A stretch of DNA of 64,000 nucleotides from Coptis chinensis (lineage: Eukaryota > Streptophyta > Magnoliopsida > Ranunculales > Ranunculaceae): contig JADFTS010000040.1 of the NCBI GenBank assembly GCA_015680905.1, positions 361,812 to 425,811 on the forward strand. Reading direction: 5' to 3'. Position 1 is the stretch's first letter. Every line of letters begins with the position of its first letter. The notes below the pieces were generated by a model. It was given only the letters and a program-made list of their open reading frames with translations, did not search any database and was not told the origin of the DNA. Both the position numbers and the translations under genes were made by a program. Shown one piece after another: positions 35,060 through 47,329 of the stretch.

Positions 35060-36622
35060 TTGCATAACTTTCATATGAAAGACATTTTACATGTTCCCCA
35101 AATACAACACAATCTTCTTAGTGTCCATCGATTTGTCAATGATAATAACTGTGTACTCATATTTGCTCCAAATGCTTTCTATGTAAAGGACATTGCAACA
35201 TGGAGGACTCTTTTCAAAGGTCCAACTGAGCATGTCTGTATCCCATTCATCTCTCCACTTCGTCAAGTAAAGTCCTATTTCCTTCTGCTTTCATCACCAA
35301 TAAAGCTCCTGTTGCAACTTGGCACAGAAGACTTGGGCATCCATCTGCTGCAGTTATTCACAAACTCCTTCAAACCAACAGTATTGATCTTCAAGGTTCA
35401 AAACAATTTAATTTGTGTGCTGATTGTGCCATGGGCAAAAGTACTAAACTTACTTTTGGTTCTTCATTTTGTAAAACTGTAAAACCTTTACAATTACTGC
35501 ATATTGATCTTTGGGGTCCATCTCCCATTGTTTAAATTAATGGTTTTAGATATTATGCAAGTATTGTGGATGATCATTCTAGATATTGTTGGATATTTCC
35601 TCTTTGTAATAAATCTGATTTTTGCTCGTGTTTCAATCTTTCAAGTCTCTAGTTGAGAATCTTTTGACCGTAGTAAAATACAATGTGTCGAATCCGACAA
35701 TGGTGGTGAGTTCATCAATACTCAATTTAAAATTTTTCTTATCTCCCATGGTATCAGTCATCAATTCACTTGCCCTCATACCTCTGAACAAAATGGTATT
35801 GTTGAGCGAAAGCACCGGCATATATTAGATATGGCTAGAACCCTCATTTCTCAGTCTTGGATGCCACCTAAATATTGGTGTGACATTTTCTCTACCTCTG
35901 TTTATCTCATTAATCGACTTCCTTCAGTTTCACTTCACAATATTTCTCCTCTTGAAAAGTTGTTTCATGTCCAACCTAATTATTCCAATCTCAAAGCTTA
36001 TGGATGCACATGTTTTCCTTGGTTAAGACCTTATACAACTAATAAGCTTGATTTAAGGTCTAAATCTTGCGTTTTTCTTGGTTATAGTTTAAATCACAAA
36101 GGTTACAAGTACATGGATATACAAACTGGTCGTATCTACATATCTAGGCATGTTGTATTCAATGAGTCTGAATTTCCATTCAAAAACACAACTCTACATT
36201 CAAATTCAATGTCTCCTACAGAATTTCTTCTTTCATCCTTTTGCAATGATATCGTTTTCCCTTCTTCTCATACTTCTACTCCACCATCTTCTGATTCTAC
36301 TGAAGTTATTACTTCTTTATCACCTACTGCACTACCTGTTGACACTTCTTCTTCAACTCATTCTATGACCACAAGAGCCAAAAATGGCATTTTCAAACCA
36401 AAATATCTCATCACCACTAAACATCCTATTCCTCATGCTCTTCAAACTACTCTTTCTTCTCTGCCTAGTACACCTACTTCTTTCACTCAAGCTGACAAAG
36501 ATCCAAACTGGAGAGCAGCAATGGTCAGTGAATTTAATGCTCTAATAAAAAATGGTACTTGGATTCTTGTACCTTCTTCTCCTTCACAAAATCTTGTTGA
36601 TAACAAGTGGGTTTTCGACTGA
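35060..36622 (+). pseudogene. Copia integrase region, broken frame
   Basis: Pieces of the integrase zinc-binding part (HRRLGHP, CADCAMGK), the core (HIDLWGP, a later DNGGEF) and the catalytic glutamate region (EQNGIVERKH) are all visible but in alternating frames. A stop lies near 35533, and shifts lie near 35330, 35620 and 35815. The stretch 35831-36622 is open. The protease active site expected just upstream was not found. Confidence 0.8.
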
Positions 36623-38061
36623 AACAGAAAGCAGATGGCTCCCTTGATAAGTATAAGGCGAGGCTGGTAGCTAAAGGCTTTCATCAAAAACATGGTTTTG
36701 ATTATGATGAAACCTTTAGCCCAGTTGCAAAACCTCCAACTATCAGACTTATTATATCTCTAGCAGTTTACTATAATTGGGATATCAAGCAATTAGATGT
36801 CTCAAATGCCTTTTTGCATGGTCATCTCAAGGAGGATGTGTTCATGACTCAGCCAAAAGGTTTTGTTGATCCTACTAGACCTGCTCATGTTTGCAAATTG
36901 TTGAAATCTTTATATGGTTTAAAACAAGCCCCGAGGGCTTGGTATGAAGAGTTATTTCAGGCGCTGTTATCTCTTGGATTCTCTACCTCACATGCTGATC
37001 ACTCCTTATTCATCAAGAAAGACTCAGCATCCATTACTTATATTCTGGTATATGTTGATGACATTCTGATTACTGGCAGTTCTGCAAGTGTATATCAAAA
37101 GATTATTTCTCAGCTCGGCAATTGTTTTGCATTGAAAGATCTTGGCTCTCTTCATTATTTTTTGGGTCTAGAGGCTAAAAGAAACTCTACAGGATTGTTT
37201 CTATCTCAAACAAAGTATACCTTTGATTTGTTGACAAAAGCAAAGATGTTAGATGCTAAGCCTATTGCTACTCCTCTTGCAACCAATTGCAAACTTGACA
37301 ATCACACTGGAGAACTTCTACCTGATCCCATGGAATACAGATCACTTGTAGGTGGTTTACAATATTTAACATGGTGCAGACCTGACATTTCATTTGCAGT
37401 TAATATGGTTTGTCAGTTTATGCAAAGCCCAAGAGCTCCTCATTTATCAGCAGTAAAAAGAATTCTCAGGTACTTAAAAGGGACTATACATCATGGCATA
37501 TGGTTTACAAAGAGCAATCTCAGAATACAAGCATATAGTGATGCAGATTGGGCAGGTTGTCCAATGGACAGAAGGTCAATTACAGGGTTCTGTATTTACA
37601 TTGGGCATAATCCTTTATCTTGGTCTGCTAAGAAACAAAAGACTGTTGCTCGATCGTCAACTGAAGCAGAATATCGTGCTCTCGCTCAAACTGCTGGTGA
37701 GATCTATTGGATATGTGTACTTCTAAAGGATCTCAGGATTTCTCTACCTTCAGCTCCATTGGTTCACTGTGATAACATTAGTGCAATTTCTTTAGCTCAC
37801 AATCCTGTATTTCACGCGAGAACAAAACATGTGGAAATTGACTATCATTATGTCAGAGAATTGGTCACTAGTAAACTTCTTGATGTTCAGTATCTCAACA
37901 CCAAGGATCAGATTGCCGATGTCCTTACTAAAGCTCTATCTTCTCAACGATTTCATTTTCTTACCAGCAAGCTTTCAGTGCTTTCTAATCCCTTCAGCTT
38001 GAGGGAGGGAATTGAGCAAAAGAATGAAGCTTCAGACAAAGAGCCAGCTCATCAAAGATAG
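36607..38061 (+). CDS. Copia reverse transcriptase and RNase H (open 484-codon frame)
   Basis: This is the longest intact piece of the element. Reverse transcriptase motifs include KARLVAKGFHQ, LDVSNAFLHG, SLYGLKQAPRAWYE and the active-site YVDDILITG. RNase H follows with DADWAGCP, STEAEYRA and a late HCDN. The frame overlaps the integrase frame and is offset by one base, so in this copy it cannot be translated as part of one polyprotein. It ends inside the 3' LTR. Confidence 0.9.
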   Translation: MGFRLKQKADGSLDKYKARLVAKGFHQKHGFDYDETFSPVAKPPTIRLIISLAVYYNWDIKQLDVSNAFLHGHLKEDVFMTQPKGFVDPTRPAHVCKLLKSLYGLKQAPRAWYEELFQALLSLGFSTSHADHSLFIKKDSASITYILVYVDDILITGSSASVYQKIISQLGNCFALKDLGSLHYFLGLEAKRNSTGLFLSQTKYTFDLLTKAKMLDAKPIATPLATNCKLDNHTGELLPDPMEYRSLVGGLQYLTWCRPDISFAVNMVCQFMQSPRAPHLSAVKRILRYLKGTIHHGIWFTKSNLRIQAYSDADWAGCPMDRRSITGFCIYIGHNPLSWSAKKQKTVARSSTEAEYRALAQTAGEIYWICVLLKDLRISLPSAPLVHCDNISAISLAHNPVFHARTKHVEIDYHYVRELVTSKLLDVQYLNTKDQIADVLTKALSSQRFHFLTSKLSVLSNPFSLREGIEQKNEASDKEPAHQR

Positions 38062-38184
38062 TTCTAGAACATTCTGTTGTAACTAACTAACTCACGTCAT
38101 TCTGTTGTAACTAACTAACTCATGTCAGCTATATAAAGGTGTAATCAAGATTGTTTTGAGTAATGAGAAAAATATATTCTAAGA
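38010..38184 (+). repeat. 3' LTR of the copia element
   Basis: It matches the 5' LTR at every position except for one missing G. It is followed directly by the target repeat TAGAG and then by NRPD2-like coding sequence. Confidence 0.92.
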
Positions 38185-38489
38185 TAGAGAAGCATCAAGG
38201 TCGTTTTTTAAGGAGTATGGTTTGTTAAGTCATCAGATTCACTCCTATAATGATTTTGTTGAAAATGGAGTGCAGGGGAAAGTTTTTGATGATATTGGAG
38301 AGATTGATGTTGAGCCTGGTTATGAAGAAAGGGGGTGATGGTGGTTGGAGGAGAGCAAAAGTGAAGTTTGGGAAGGTTAAGTTGGAGTAATGATAGTGGT
38401 AAAGCTTTGAAGTTTTTGCCTAGACATGCAAGGTTGCAGCATATGACTTATTCTTCTAGGATGAAAGTCGAAATCGACTTTGAGGTATA

Positions 38490-38900
38490 CTTAAAAACTC
38501 TGCATTTTACTTTGTATGTAGAGAAAATTGTGTAAATAATTTTGTGAATAAATAAAGTATTAAGTAATGGGGGTGATGAACACGAGTAATGCAGCTGTTG
38601 TTTGAGCTTGGATGGTTGTCATCTATGCTCTTTTGATTAGCATTGTTGTTTGTTTGGGGTTGCTAGTTGCACTTCTTGTGTTCATCGTCTTCTGTGACAC
38701 AAGGCTTTAAAAAAATATTCTTTTAGGATGGAAATGGGTAAAACTTAAAAACTTTGCGTTTTACTTTGTTTTGAGGAAGTATTGTATCATGTTTATGAAC
38801 AAACAAATTGAACTAAGGGGGGTGATGAACACGAATACCGTGTTTTGGTTAACAGTGCTGGTTGTTTGGGGTTGCTAGTTGCGCTTGTGTTCATCGACAT
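38490..38900. repeat. Imperfect tandem duplication in NRPD2-like intron 1
   Basis: Two copies share GGGTGATGAACACGA, TTTGGGGTTGCTAGTTGC and TTGTGTTCATCG in the same order, offset by about 240 bp. The second copy is shortened internally. It is non-coding and lies between exons 1 and 2 of the NRPD2-like pseudogene. Confidence 0.7.
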
Positions 38901-41900
38901 TTCTTCACAGATCCGTAGATGGGGGTCCAATGGATTTCCCATTGATGGAGGTTTGGGTGTTTAGGATGTGACATATTGCTAGTTGTCATTGGTTTGTTGG
39001 ATATGTTATAGCATGTTCCGTATATATTCTGTTTTTGACTTACCTCTCATTTGTTGTTATTATTTCTTTTGGAACTAAATCATGCTGTTTTTTTTCCTCC
39101 TTCAAAATCCATCAGGTTTTTAAACTAGAGAATAAATCTAGTGACAAGTTCAAGACTGGGAAAGAAACATATACTCAAAAGGTTGGTATAAGCGAGGAAA
39201 AGAAGGAAGTTGTGATTGGCCGAATACCTGTAATGGGGGGTTCTAACCTTTGTTGGATGAATGGAAAGGAGAAGGATGATTGTGAATTTGATCATGGAGG
39301 CTATTTTGTGGTCAAGGGTGCAGAGAAGGTAAAATTAACTCCTCTCATAGTTGATGCTTCATTTTCTGTTTGTTTTCCTATTACATACATTCTCGGGGTC
39401 CACATAAATGTGTAAAATCAACAGAGTTCTTTTGTGGTTTGATTTATGAAAAATAAGATGGTCAAAACCAAGTAGATGGATTTTCTGCTATCAGGAAATC
39501 AATACTGCGTTGGATATTTAGGTCATGACAAAGGAAGCTAACTCAATATCATACAGCATATCCGTGGTCCCTACTGATTGTGGTATGCACTGTTTCATGA
39601 ATTGGAGTTGCTGAATATAAGTAGTAACTTTACATATCCTTCATCCCTAAATGGGCTTGTGTAGTACTGTAGTCTGGAAAATTTACTTTACTGAACGGGT
39701 GATTATATTTATGAAGTGTGGTTTTTATTAGACGTTTTGATGATAATCTCCCTATGATGTCAATTGCAGGCCTTTGTTGCACAAGAACGGATTTCCTTGA
39801 AGAGACTTTGGGTTTTTGATCAACCAAACTGGAATATTTCTTATCGTACTGAGATTAGGAGGCTAAGAGTTGATTTGAAAATAGAAGAAGTGAGTGCTTC
39901 TGAATGTGAACATCTTCAAAGAACAAAGGTCCTTAATGTGCACTTTTTGGGGTGTACAATTCCTCTCTGGGTGTTCCTTTTTGCCCTTGGTATGCCATCA
40001 GACAAGAAATCATTGAAATGATTGACTGCAATCTGAGTGATGAGAGCTCTGTGAAATTACTCCTCTCAACCATCAGTTATGCGGACGATCAGCATGAAGG
40101 TTTCCCGAGAGGGAGGATATTCTTCCAAAAAGATTGATGAGCTGATTAAGGGAACAAGATTTCCTCAAAGGAAAGTACCAAAGACTGTTTGGACAAGTAC
40201 TTATTTCCCTACGCTTACTGGGTCTAAACAAAAGGCTTTGTTTTTTTGGGGGTACATGGTAAAAGCGTCTCCGACAGTCGATTCTGGACAAGGGAAACCT
40301 GACAACAAGGATGATTTTAGAAACAAGAGGTTGGACTTAGCTGGAGAGCTGCTTGAGCGGGAGCTGCGAAATCATATTAAACATGCTGAGAGGCGGACTC
40401 AAACCAAATTGAACACTATCTGGATGCTTCACTTATCACTAACGGTCTTACGAAGGCCTTTTCAACTGGAGCTTGGTCGCATCATTTCAGATACTCAGAG
40501 AAGATAAATGGTGTGGTTGCAAACCTTAGGCGAACGAATCCCTTGCAAACAATGTGTGATATGAGGAAAACACGTCAGCATGTCCAGTATTCCGGGAAGG
40601 TTGGAGATGCTAGGTTCCCGTAAGTGTCATTCATGAACTTCTAGAAATCTTTTTGATGTGTTATTTCTTATTCTTCTCATATATTTACTTACCACTTTTT
40701 ACTTTAGGTGGTCGTAAGCCTTAATAAAGTGCTTTCGTTTTTTTTTTGGTTTACTCTTGTATTTGTAGGCTTCCTCGGCCTATTCTTATTTTTACTGTTA
40801 ATGAAATTCAACTTTACTGAGCTAAAAAGAAAGGGTGCTTTCCTGATTTCAAACTTGAATGCGATGTAAGCTGTCATTTTGTGGTTTCTTTGAAGTATTG
40901 CATTCATCTTAGACATCTTGTTTCCTTTCCTACCTTTTTGATTGGCAATCCATTGTTGTACTGAAGAATTCTGTTTTTGCATAGGCATTGTCCTTAGAAT
41001 ATCGGGCACTTTCATTGTCAGTAATTCCTTGGAATGCTCTTCAACACTGTCGCACCTTATTGTAGGTCATACTCACAATTATTTACATGTGCCATCAGTA
41101 GGTAATACACGTAAAGGCTCCTGTCATGAATTTTTAGAAAATTTATAGGAAATTGGAACCTTTAGTTTGAACTTTTAGTTGATTTTTGTTTCACATCAAG
41201 ATCTTTGCATCTTGCTTTTACGTCTGTAACCTTATATTCATCCTCCCAAACATTTTTTTTTATGAATTTCTATCTGCACTATGCTAGTTCTGAAGAATCT
41301 ACCTTAATTGAATTTCAATGCTTGTAAATTTTTTGTCCAACTTTGAATGTGATTGTTTTGGATTTTACTTTCCTGTTAAATAATGTTATTTGATGTAGCA
41401 CCTTTTGCAAAAGGAAGGAACATATTCTGATGTTTTTACACTGGCTTTGCTTCACATGCCCTCAAAAAGCATTTCTCTGAGCTCAATTACATGCATTAAC
41501 AGACTTAACTGTATATGAATGGGGGTTTTTTTTTTAATGATTGTAGCTGTCTTTGATTTTTAATCTGTTTATTAATAGATTTGCTGTTAGATTCATCTTG
41601 GTATTGTTATTCTGTATTAAATATTTTTTTTCTGGATGCAGACACCCTTCTCATTGGGGGAAATTGTGTTTTCTTTCTACATCAGATGGAGAAAACTGTG
41701 GGCTTGTAAAGAATATGGCCATCACTGGAATTGTCTCCACAAACTCGATTCAGCCTTTACTGGGCATACTATTGGTGTGCAGAATGGAGAAATTGAGTGA
41801 TGATCTTTCTCCTTTGTCATTGAAAAGAAAGAATAAGATTTTTCTGAATGGGGAGTGGGTTGGAGTATGCAGGGATTCTCTTTCACTTGTAAACACTTTG

Positions 41901-44900
41901 AAAAGGAACGCAGCAAGGAAGTCCCACCCCAGGTAATGTCTTTTACTGTAGCCTCTAGGCAGTATTACTCCTTCACAAGGTCTACCTTGATGTTTTGTTT
42001 TTTGTATTCGCTTCTTTTGTTTGTGTGTTTATCCATACGCTAAACCTCAGACCAACTATATGTGTTTTTGTTCCTTAAGATACTGGATTCCACTAATTAT
42101 GTTAAGGTACCAATTAAGTTGTGTCTATTTGATGGCGAACCTATTCTAGTGTATTTTTGTTACCTTCTTTTATTTGTATGTTTGAGCATGCACTAAACTT
42201 CCCTCCAATTGTTCCTCTTTTTCTCCTTGGAGTGACTTAGTTCCACTAACAATGAATACTAAATTACCGAGAAAAAAAAAAACAATGAATACTAAATTAA
42301 TGCAGTCCAATTGGCATCAGTTCATGGTTTCACGTGTGTGACTTGTGACCATCTGGATCAAACCCATGTATCACAACTAACTTCAAGAGGTGCAGATTGC
42401 AGGGCATCCATAAAATGGATAATGACACATCATAGAGAATATCGCTATGCTTAAAACTGAATAGTTTTTCTATCATTGGCTAAATAGGAGTCCTTGTACT
42501 AAATACCCGAGCTTCTGTTAAGCAAATACCACACTTGTTTAATTTTGAGACGAATGCCTCCATTTGATCTTTAATGGTTAAAGCATATATGAGTGCTTGA
42601 TATACTTCACCTCAAAACTTTTTGTCAAGGACATTCATACGCATGTTGACAACATAATTAATGCTAATTATCTTGCAAGGTAAGGGCCTTCCTTTGATCT
42701 TGCTAGCCTAATTCCTAAGCATATGTTATCCTCATCTCAAACTTGTTTTTGAGGCAGTCTTTTAGCTCTTGGATTTAATATACCATGTGGCCTCTGGCCT
42801 GTGATTACAAGATCTTCGACATAGATAATAAGCGATGTGTGCTGCATTATTTGCCCATATGTTATTTCCTGCATAAATATGTTAAAAACTGAAACCAAGG
42901 GGCAATGACTATTTTAATTTTATGTAAGGATCTTTTTTTACTCTATCAACATTGCGAAAATGAAAAGGGGGGGAGTTATCCATATGAATCTTTTAACTAA
43001 GTTTTTTTAATTTTCTATGAAGAAGAATGGCATTCTTATATACAATTATTCAAGTTACCTAGAACAGTTTGCTGCCAGCTATTGAAGGTCCCTTGTAGAA
43101 TTGATGGAGATGGCACAATCAGTATAATCAATCGCCCCATCCATATAATTCCATTATTATGTATGCATTTATAGTGAAACGTCATAATTTCTAAATATGT
43201 GATGGTACTGTAGGTCGAAATCAAAAGGGATCAGCAACAAGAGGAGGTCTGTATATTTACTGATTCTGGGAGAATCCTGCGACCCCTTTTGGTTGTTGAA
43301 AATCTGAAGAAGATAAATTTGTTGAAAGGAGGTTACAACATACACTCTCTAATGAATGAGGGAGTAATAGAGCTTGTGGGGATTGCAGAAGAAGAGGACT
43401 GTCAAACTGCATGGGGAGTGAAGTATCTTTTCTCAGAAGAAAAGGTCTACACACACTGTGAGTTGGATCCATCTTTTCTTTTGGGCCTAAGCTGTGGTAT
43501 CATACCATTTACCAACGATGACCATGCTAGGAGGGCTCTCTACCAATCTGAGAAGCACTCCCAGCAAGCAATTGGTTTCTCCACGACAAACCCAAAAATT
43601 AGAGTTGATACTTTGTCTCATCAGCTGTACTATCCCCAAAGACCTCTTTTCCGAACAGTGATTTCTGATTGTCGTGGAAAACCCGAGTATCCCTTAGGGA
43701 AAAATGTGCATCCAATGTCTGAAATCTACAATGGACAGAATGCCATTGTGGCTGTAAATGTTCACCAGGGTTACAATCAAGAAGATTCATTAGTCATGAA
43801 TCGAGCTTCGTTAGAGTGTGGCATGTTCCGAACAGAGCACATCCGTTGTTACAAGGCCGAGGTTGAGAACAAAGAGATACTTGAAACTAAACGGATGAAG
43901 TCAAAGGATAAGATAGACTTTGGTAAAATGCCTAGCAAGATTGGACGTGTTGACAGCCTTGACGACGATGGGTTTCCCTTTATAGGTGCGAACTTTCAGA
44001 GTGGTGATATAGTCATTGGTAAGTGTGCAGAATCTGGGGCAGATCACAGCATCAAACTGAAGCACACTGAAAGAGGGAAAGTGCAAAAAGTTATCTTGTC
44101 AGCAAATGATGAAGGGACAAATTTTGCGGCTGTTTCTCTCCGACAGGTATATCCCCTATTTCCTTCTCTATCTCTCAGACACGATTGTTTGATTATGATA
44201 ATTTTCGAATCAGTTTCTAAGAATTATTGGTGGAAGTCAAAACGTTTTTGTCTTTATTCTACTTAGCGAAGTTTCCATGTGAGATATGCATGTTTAAAGA
44301 ATATATGTTTATATCTAAATCACATTGACTCAGAACCTCAGATACACATGTTGGTGTCTGACAAGGATACGGAATGTTCAACACAACGAGCTATATGATG
44401 TATAGGACATGGGGACAAGTAATTAAAAAGAATATTATTGTTATTACATGATTGATTCTTGGGGTCAAGACCTTACAAAGCACCTCCTTACAAGTAAATA
44501 ATTATGAAAGTGGCATTTCATGATGCTGTAACTATGTTCAGAGATTATTTGCTTAGTCTTTTAGGGTATAGAAGAAACACTAGTTTGAAATCGAATGCAC
44601 AACGTGTCCATGTATCTGTGTGTGCGACACAGTTATGAAGTGTCCATGTTACTTAGGTTTATATCACATGTAACAAGTATTTCCGGTCATGCTTCAAACA
44701 TCAGTTTCAAAAAATAAAAATAAGACAGCTGACTTGTTTGGGGAAGAAAAAAAATTGAGGTTGATTTTGAGAAATCTCTTCCACAGAACAAAAAGTAGTC
44801 AATTACATATTTGAATTCTTGGATGCAGGTTCGATCACCAATTGTAGGAGACAAATTTTCAAGCATGCACGGTCAGAAAGGCATTATAGGTCTTTTGGAG

Positions 44901-46058
44901 TCTCAAGAGAATTTCCCGTTTACACATCAGGGGATAGTTCCAGACATTGTCATAAATCCACATGCATTTCCCACCCGACAAACTCCTGGGCAGTTGCTTG
45001 AGGCGGCTTTGGGAAAAGGAATCGCTTGTGGTGGTTTGATGAGATATGCTACTCCTTTCACAACTCCTTCAATTGATCATATAACAGATCAGCTGCACAG
45101 GTAATATTTAGGATTAAGGCATTCAGTATGATTGTTTCCCCTATTGCCGCATGATTTGGGATCAAATGTTTCCTCTCCATCTGTTGAGCTGTGTTTGCTT
45201 TGCTGCCGAACCACGCCAACTTGGATTCAAATTGGACGTTTTTCTAAAGAAAGTTTCCTTACTATAACTGACTATATGCTCACAATGAGAAATATGAATA
45301 TGGCTGATCCTTGGTAATATTGTGTGATCAATTGATATTTAACGAGATAATGTCTTTTATGTGCGTCAGATTTGTATCATGCAATTTTAAAAATGTTTAC
45401 ATAATTAGACCATTGTAACACTTTGGACCAAGTTCTTCTTACCTAAGCTTTAGGTTGAAGTGGTATTTTTTTTTATTAATTTTTGTTCCAGTCTTCAGAC
45501 TAGATCTGTATCTTACAGGGTTTGACAGTTTATTTAATCCATCAATTGACATTTCAGAGCCTGTTATTCAAGATGGGGACACGAGAGGGTCTATAGTGGT
45601 CATTATGGTGAAATGATGCACTCATTGATCTTTATCGGGCCAACATTCTATCAGCGGTTGATACATATGGCAGAGGATAAAGTCAAGTTCAGGAACACTG
45701 GACCTGTGCACCCTCTCACACGACAGCCTGTAGCAGATCGGAAGCGGTTTGGTGGGATCAAGTTTGGTGAGATGGAGCGTGACTGTCTTCTTGCCCATGG
45801 AGCTGCTGCCAACTTGCATGAACGCCTCTTCACACCCAGCGACTTCTCCCAGATGCATATTTGTGGAAAATGCTGCATATTTCAAATGTCATTCAAAGAT
45901 CGGTTGCTGGTGGAGGCAAGATTAGAGGGCCATTCTGCAGGTTCTGTGATTCTGCCGAGCATGTTGTGAAGGTCAATGTACCTTATGGGGCTAAGCTTCT
46001 CTGTCAGGAGCTATTCAGTATGGGAATTTCTGTGAAGTTTGCGACGGAGCCTTGTTGA

Positions 46059-46874
46059 GGCCAAGTATTGTAATGTAAATGATACAGTGAAAGTTTATAT
46101 CCCCACTAACTAACTTGGAGCAATCGATCAATACATGTACGAATGTGTAATACTTGAGTTTTAAACGCTTCTAGCGCATGCTGTTATTGATCAATACAAG
46201 TACAGCTTTGCTCTATTTATCCAGCGGCAGTGGAGGTGGGAAAATTGAGAATTCATCTTCTTTAGTTAATAGAAAAAAGAAGTCTAATGTGAAACAGGTT
46301 CGAAAATCTTTTTCCATCGATGGAAAATCAAAGACATCCTTGATGTCATTGAACAATGTCATAGATATCAGTCCCTTCTCCCATTCTCCAAGTAAAAGCA
46401 GTGTCTTAATACAGTAGTTTTATTTTTTATTTTTGCTTTTTTTTTTCTTTCTCGCTAAACCAAAATCCCAGTGCAGTAATGCATAACCGAGAGGTACAGC
46501 AACTAATTATTTCAGAAGAGAATAGCCAACCCCAACTGTATAATAATTGCTGGAGGTTAGAGTATCCAATTTAACCAGATTACTTGGACAACCGATGCCC
46601 TCTCTGAAAAAGATTATGTACATTGGTATCATCACCTAAAAATAAATAAATAGATAAATAAACAGCACAGCATGATTCTTGCATGTTCTAAATCAACCTA
46701 ACAGCGCAACTACTCATATATTCATGTCAAAATTGTACAATCAAACTTTGTTTCTTGATATTACAAATATGATGACGAAAATAAGGAGAAAAGGAAATAC
46801 ATGCTAGCAGGGCAGTCCCAGATGAAAGGAAGATGCATGATACAGAAAATCTTATACAATATACTTGAAGAACC
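46059..46874. other. Intergenic between NRPD2-like pseudogene and minus-strand gene tail
   Basis: No gene is supported. An open stretch on the plus strand (about 46178-46417) has a Lys/Ser-rich product that I do not recognise and no convincing start. It could be a fragment of a lost exon. Confidence 0.4.
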
Positions 46875-47325
46875 CTAAGAAAGTGTGATGAAGTGTTGCA
46901 AAGAACTAACTAGGCTTGGTGGCCAATGCTTTTTTTCTCTTACGCATGTGAGGTCTGTATAGTGAGGATCAAGCAAAGTGGCAATTGCAAATTGGTTTTC
47001 CGCAAGGAGTGGAGCATTTTTGTCCACATACAAGGCAGCTGCCAGAGCTGCATGCACTTCTGCAAAGATATCCAAAGAGAAAATTACTACACATAACAAG
47101 CCGTTCCTTTTATTTTGTTTTGGTACGTTTAAAACTTATATGCGTTGTGAAAATATTCATTTCATTTCTCTAATGAAGTACCTGGATATCCCTTCAGAGA
47201 TATCGAAACATCCTCCATTTCTGCTATTGCTTCCTCTCTATATATCACCAACCTCATACAAAGCCAATGCTCTGCGCCAACTCTTGCATAATCCGAAAAT
47301 GCAAAGTCTTTGTAATTACTGACAA
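46875..47325 (-). pseudogene. C-terminal two exons of an unrecognised minus-strand gene
   Basis: Two minus-strand exons join cleanly. The upstream exon (about 47325-47182) ends ...SLKGYP with donor GTACTT; the downstream exon (47059-46875) starts after TTTGCAG and ends in TAG. The joined product includes EHWLCMRLVIYREEA, then EVHAALAAALYVDKNAPLLA, and finishes HWPPSLVSSLQHFITLS. The splice phase fits exactly (codon G|AA), and the helical Ala/Leu-rich character suggests a TPR-type protein. I cannot name the family with confidence. No further upstream exons are visible before the poly-T tract near 47430, so this looks like a truncated gene tail. Exons beyond that tract are possible. Confidence 0.45.
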
Positions 47326-47329
47326 CCTA

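Larger units (their letters stand above)
33123..38184 (+). mobile_element. Ty1/copia LTR retrotransposon, 5,062 bp, inserted in NRPD2-like exon 1
   Basis: Two LTRs of 176 and 175 bp flank a gag-pol region. The 5-bp repeat TAGAG flanks the element (33118-33122 and 38185-38189). A primer-binding site complementary to initiator tRNA-Met follows the 5' LTR directly, and a polypurine tract (TGAGGGAGGG) precedes the 3' LTR. Domain order is gag with zinc knuckle, a poorly preserved protease region, integrase, reverse transcriptase, RNase H, which is the copia order. Removing the element and one TAGAG leaves the host frame continuous across the site (SKLCREASRSFF). Gag-integrase is broken by several shifts and stops, so this copy is probably not autonomous. 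Confidence 0.95.
32867..46058 (+). pseudogene. NRPD2: Second-largest subunit of RNA polymerase IV/V (NRPD2/NRPE2-like), frame-shifted and interrupted by copia
   Basis: Relative of the shared second subunit of Pol IV and Pol V, which act in RNA-directed DNA methylation. Recognisable exons: about 32867-33122 plus 38185-38484 (split by the copia element), 39116-39328, 39770-40619, 41642-41932, 43214-44146, 44829-45100 and 45558-46058. Signature pieces are RSFFKEYGLLSHQIHSYNDF, IPVMGGSNLCWMN, GYNQEDSLVMN, GDKFSSMHGQKG and the C-terminal PYGAKLLCQELFSMGI. Exons 43214-44146 and 44829-45100 are fully open. Elsewhere I see shifts at about 33105, 38333, 38383, 40010, 40105, 40405, 41905 and 45880 (inside the C-terminal zinc finger), plus an early TAA in the acidic N-terminus. 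About 12 residues are also missing after GKGIAC compared with the family as I remember it. All splice sites remain canonical, so decay is recent or some shifts are assembly errors. Confidence 0.88.

Noticed and set aside
37493-37726. Second frame of 77 codons over the RNase H region
   Set aside because: Shadow of the reverse transcriptase-RNase H frame.
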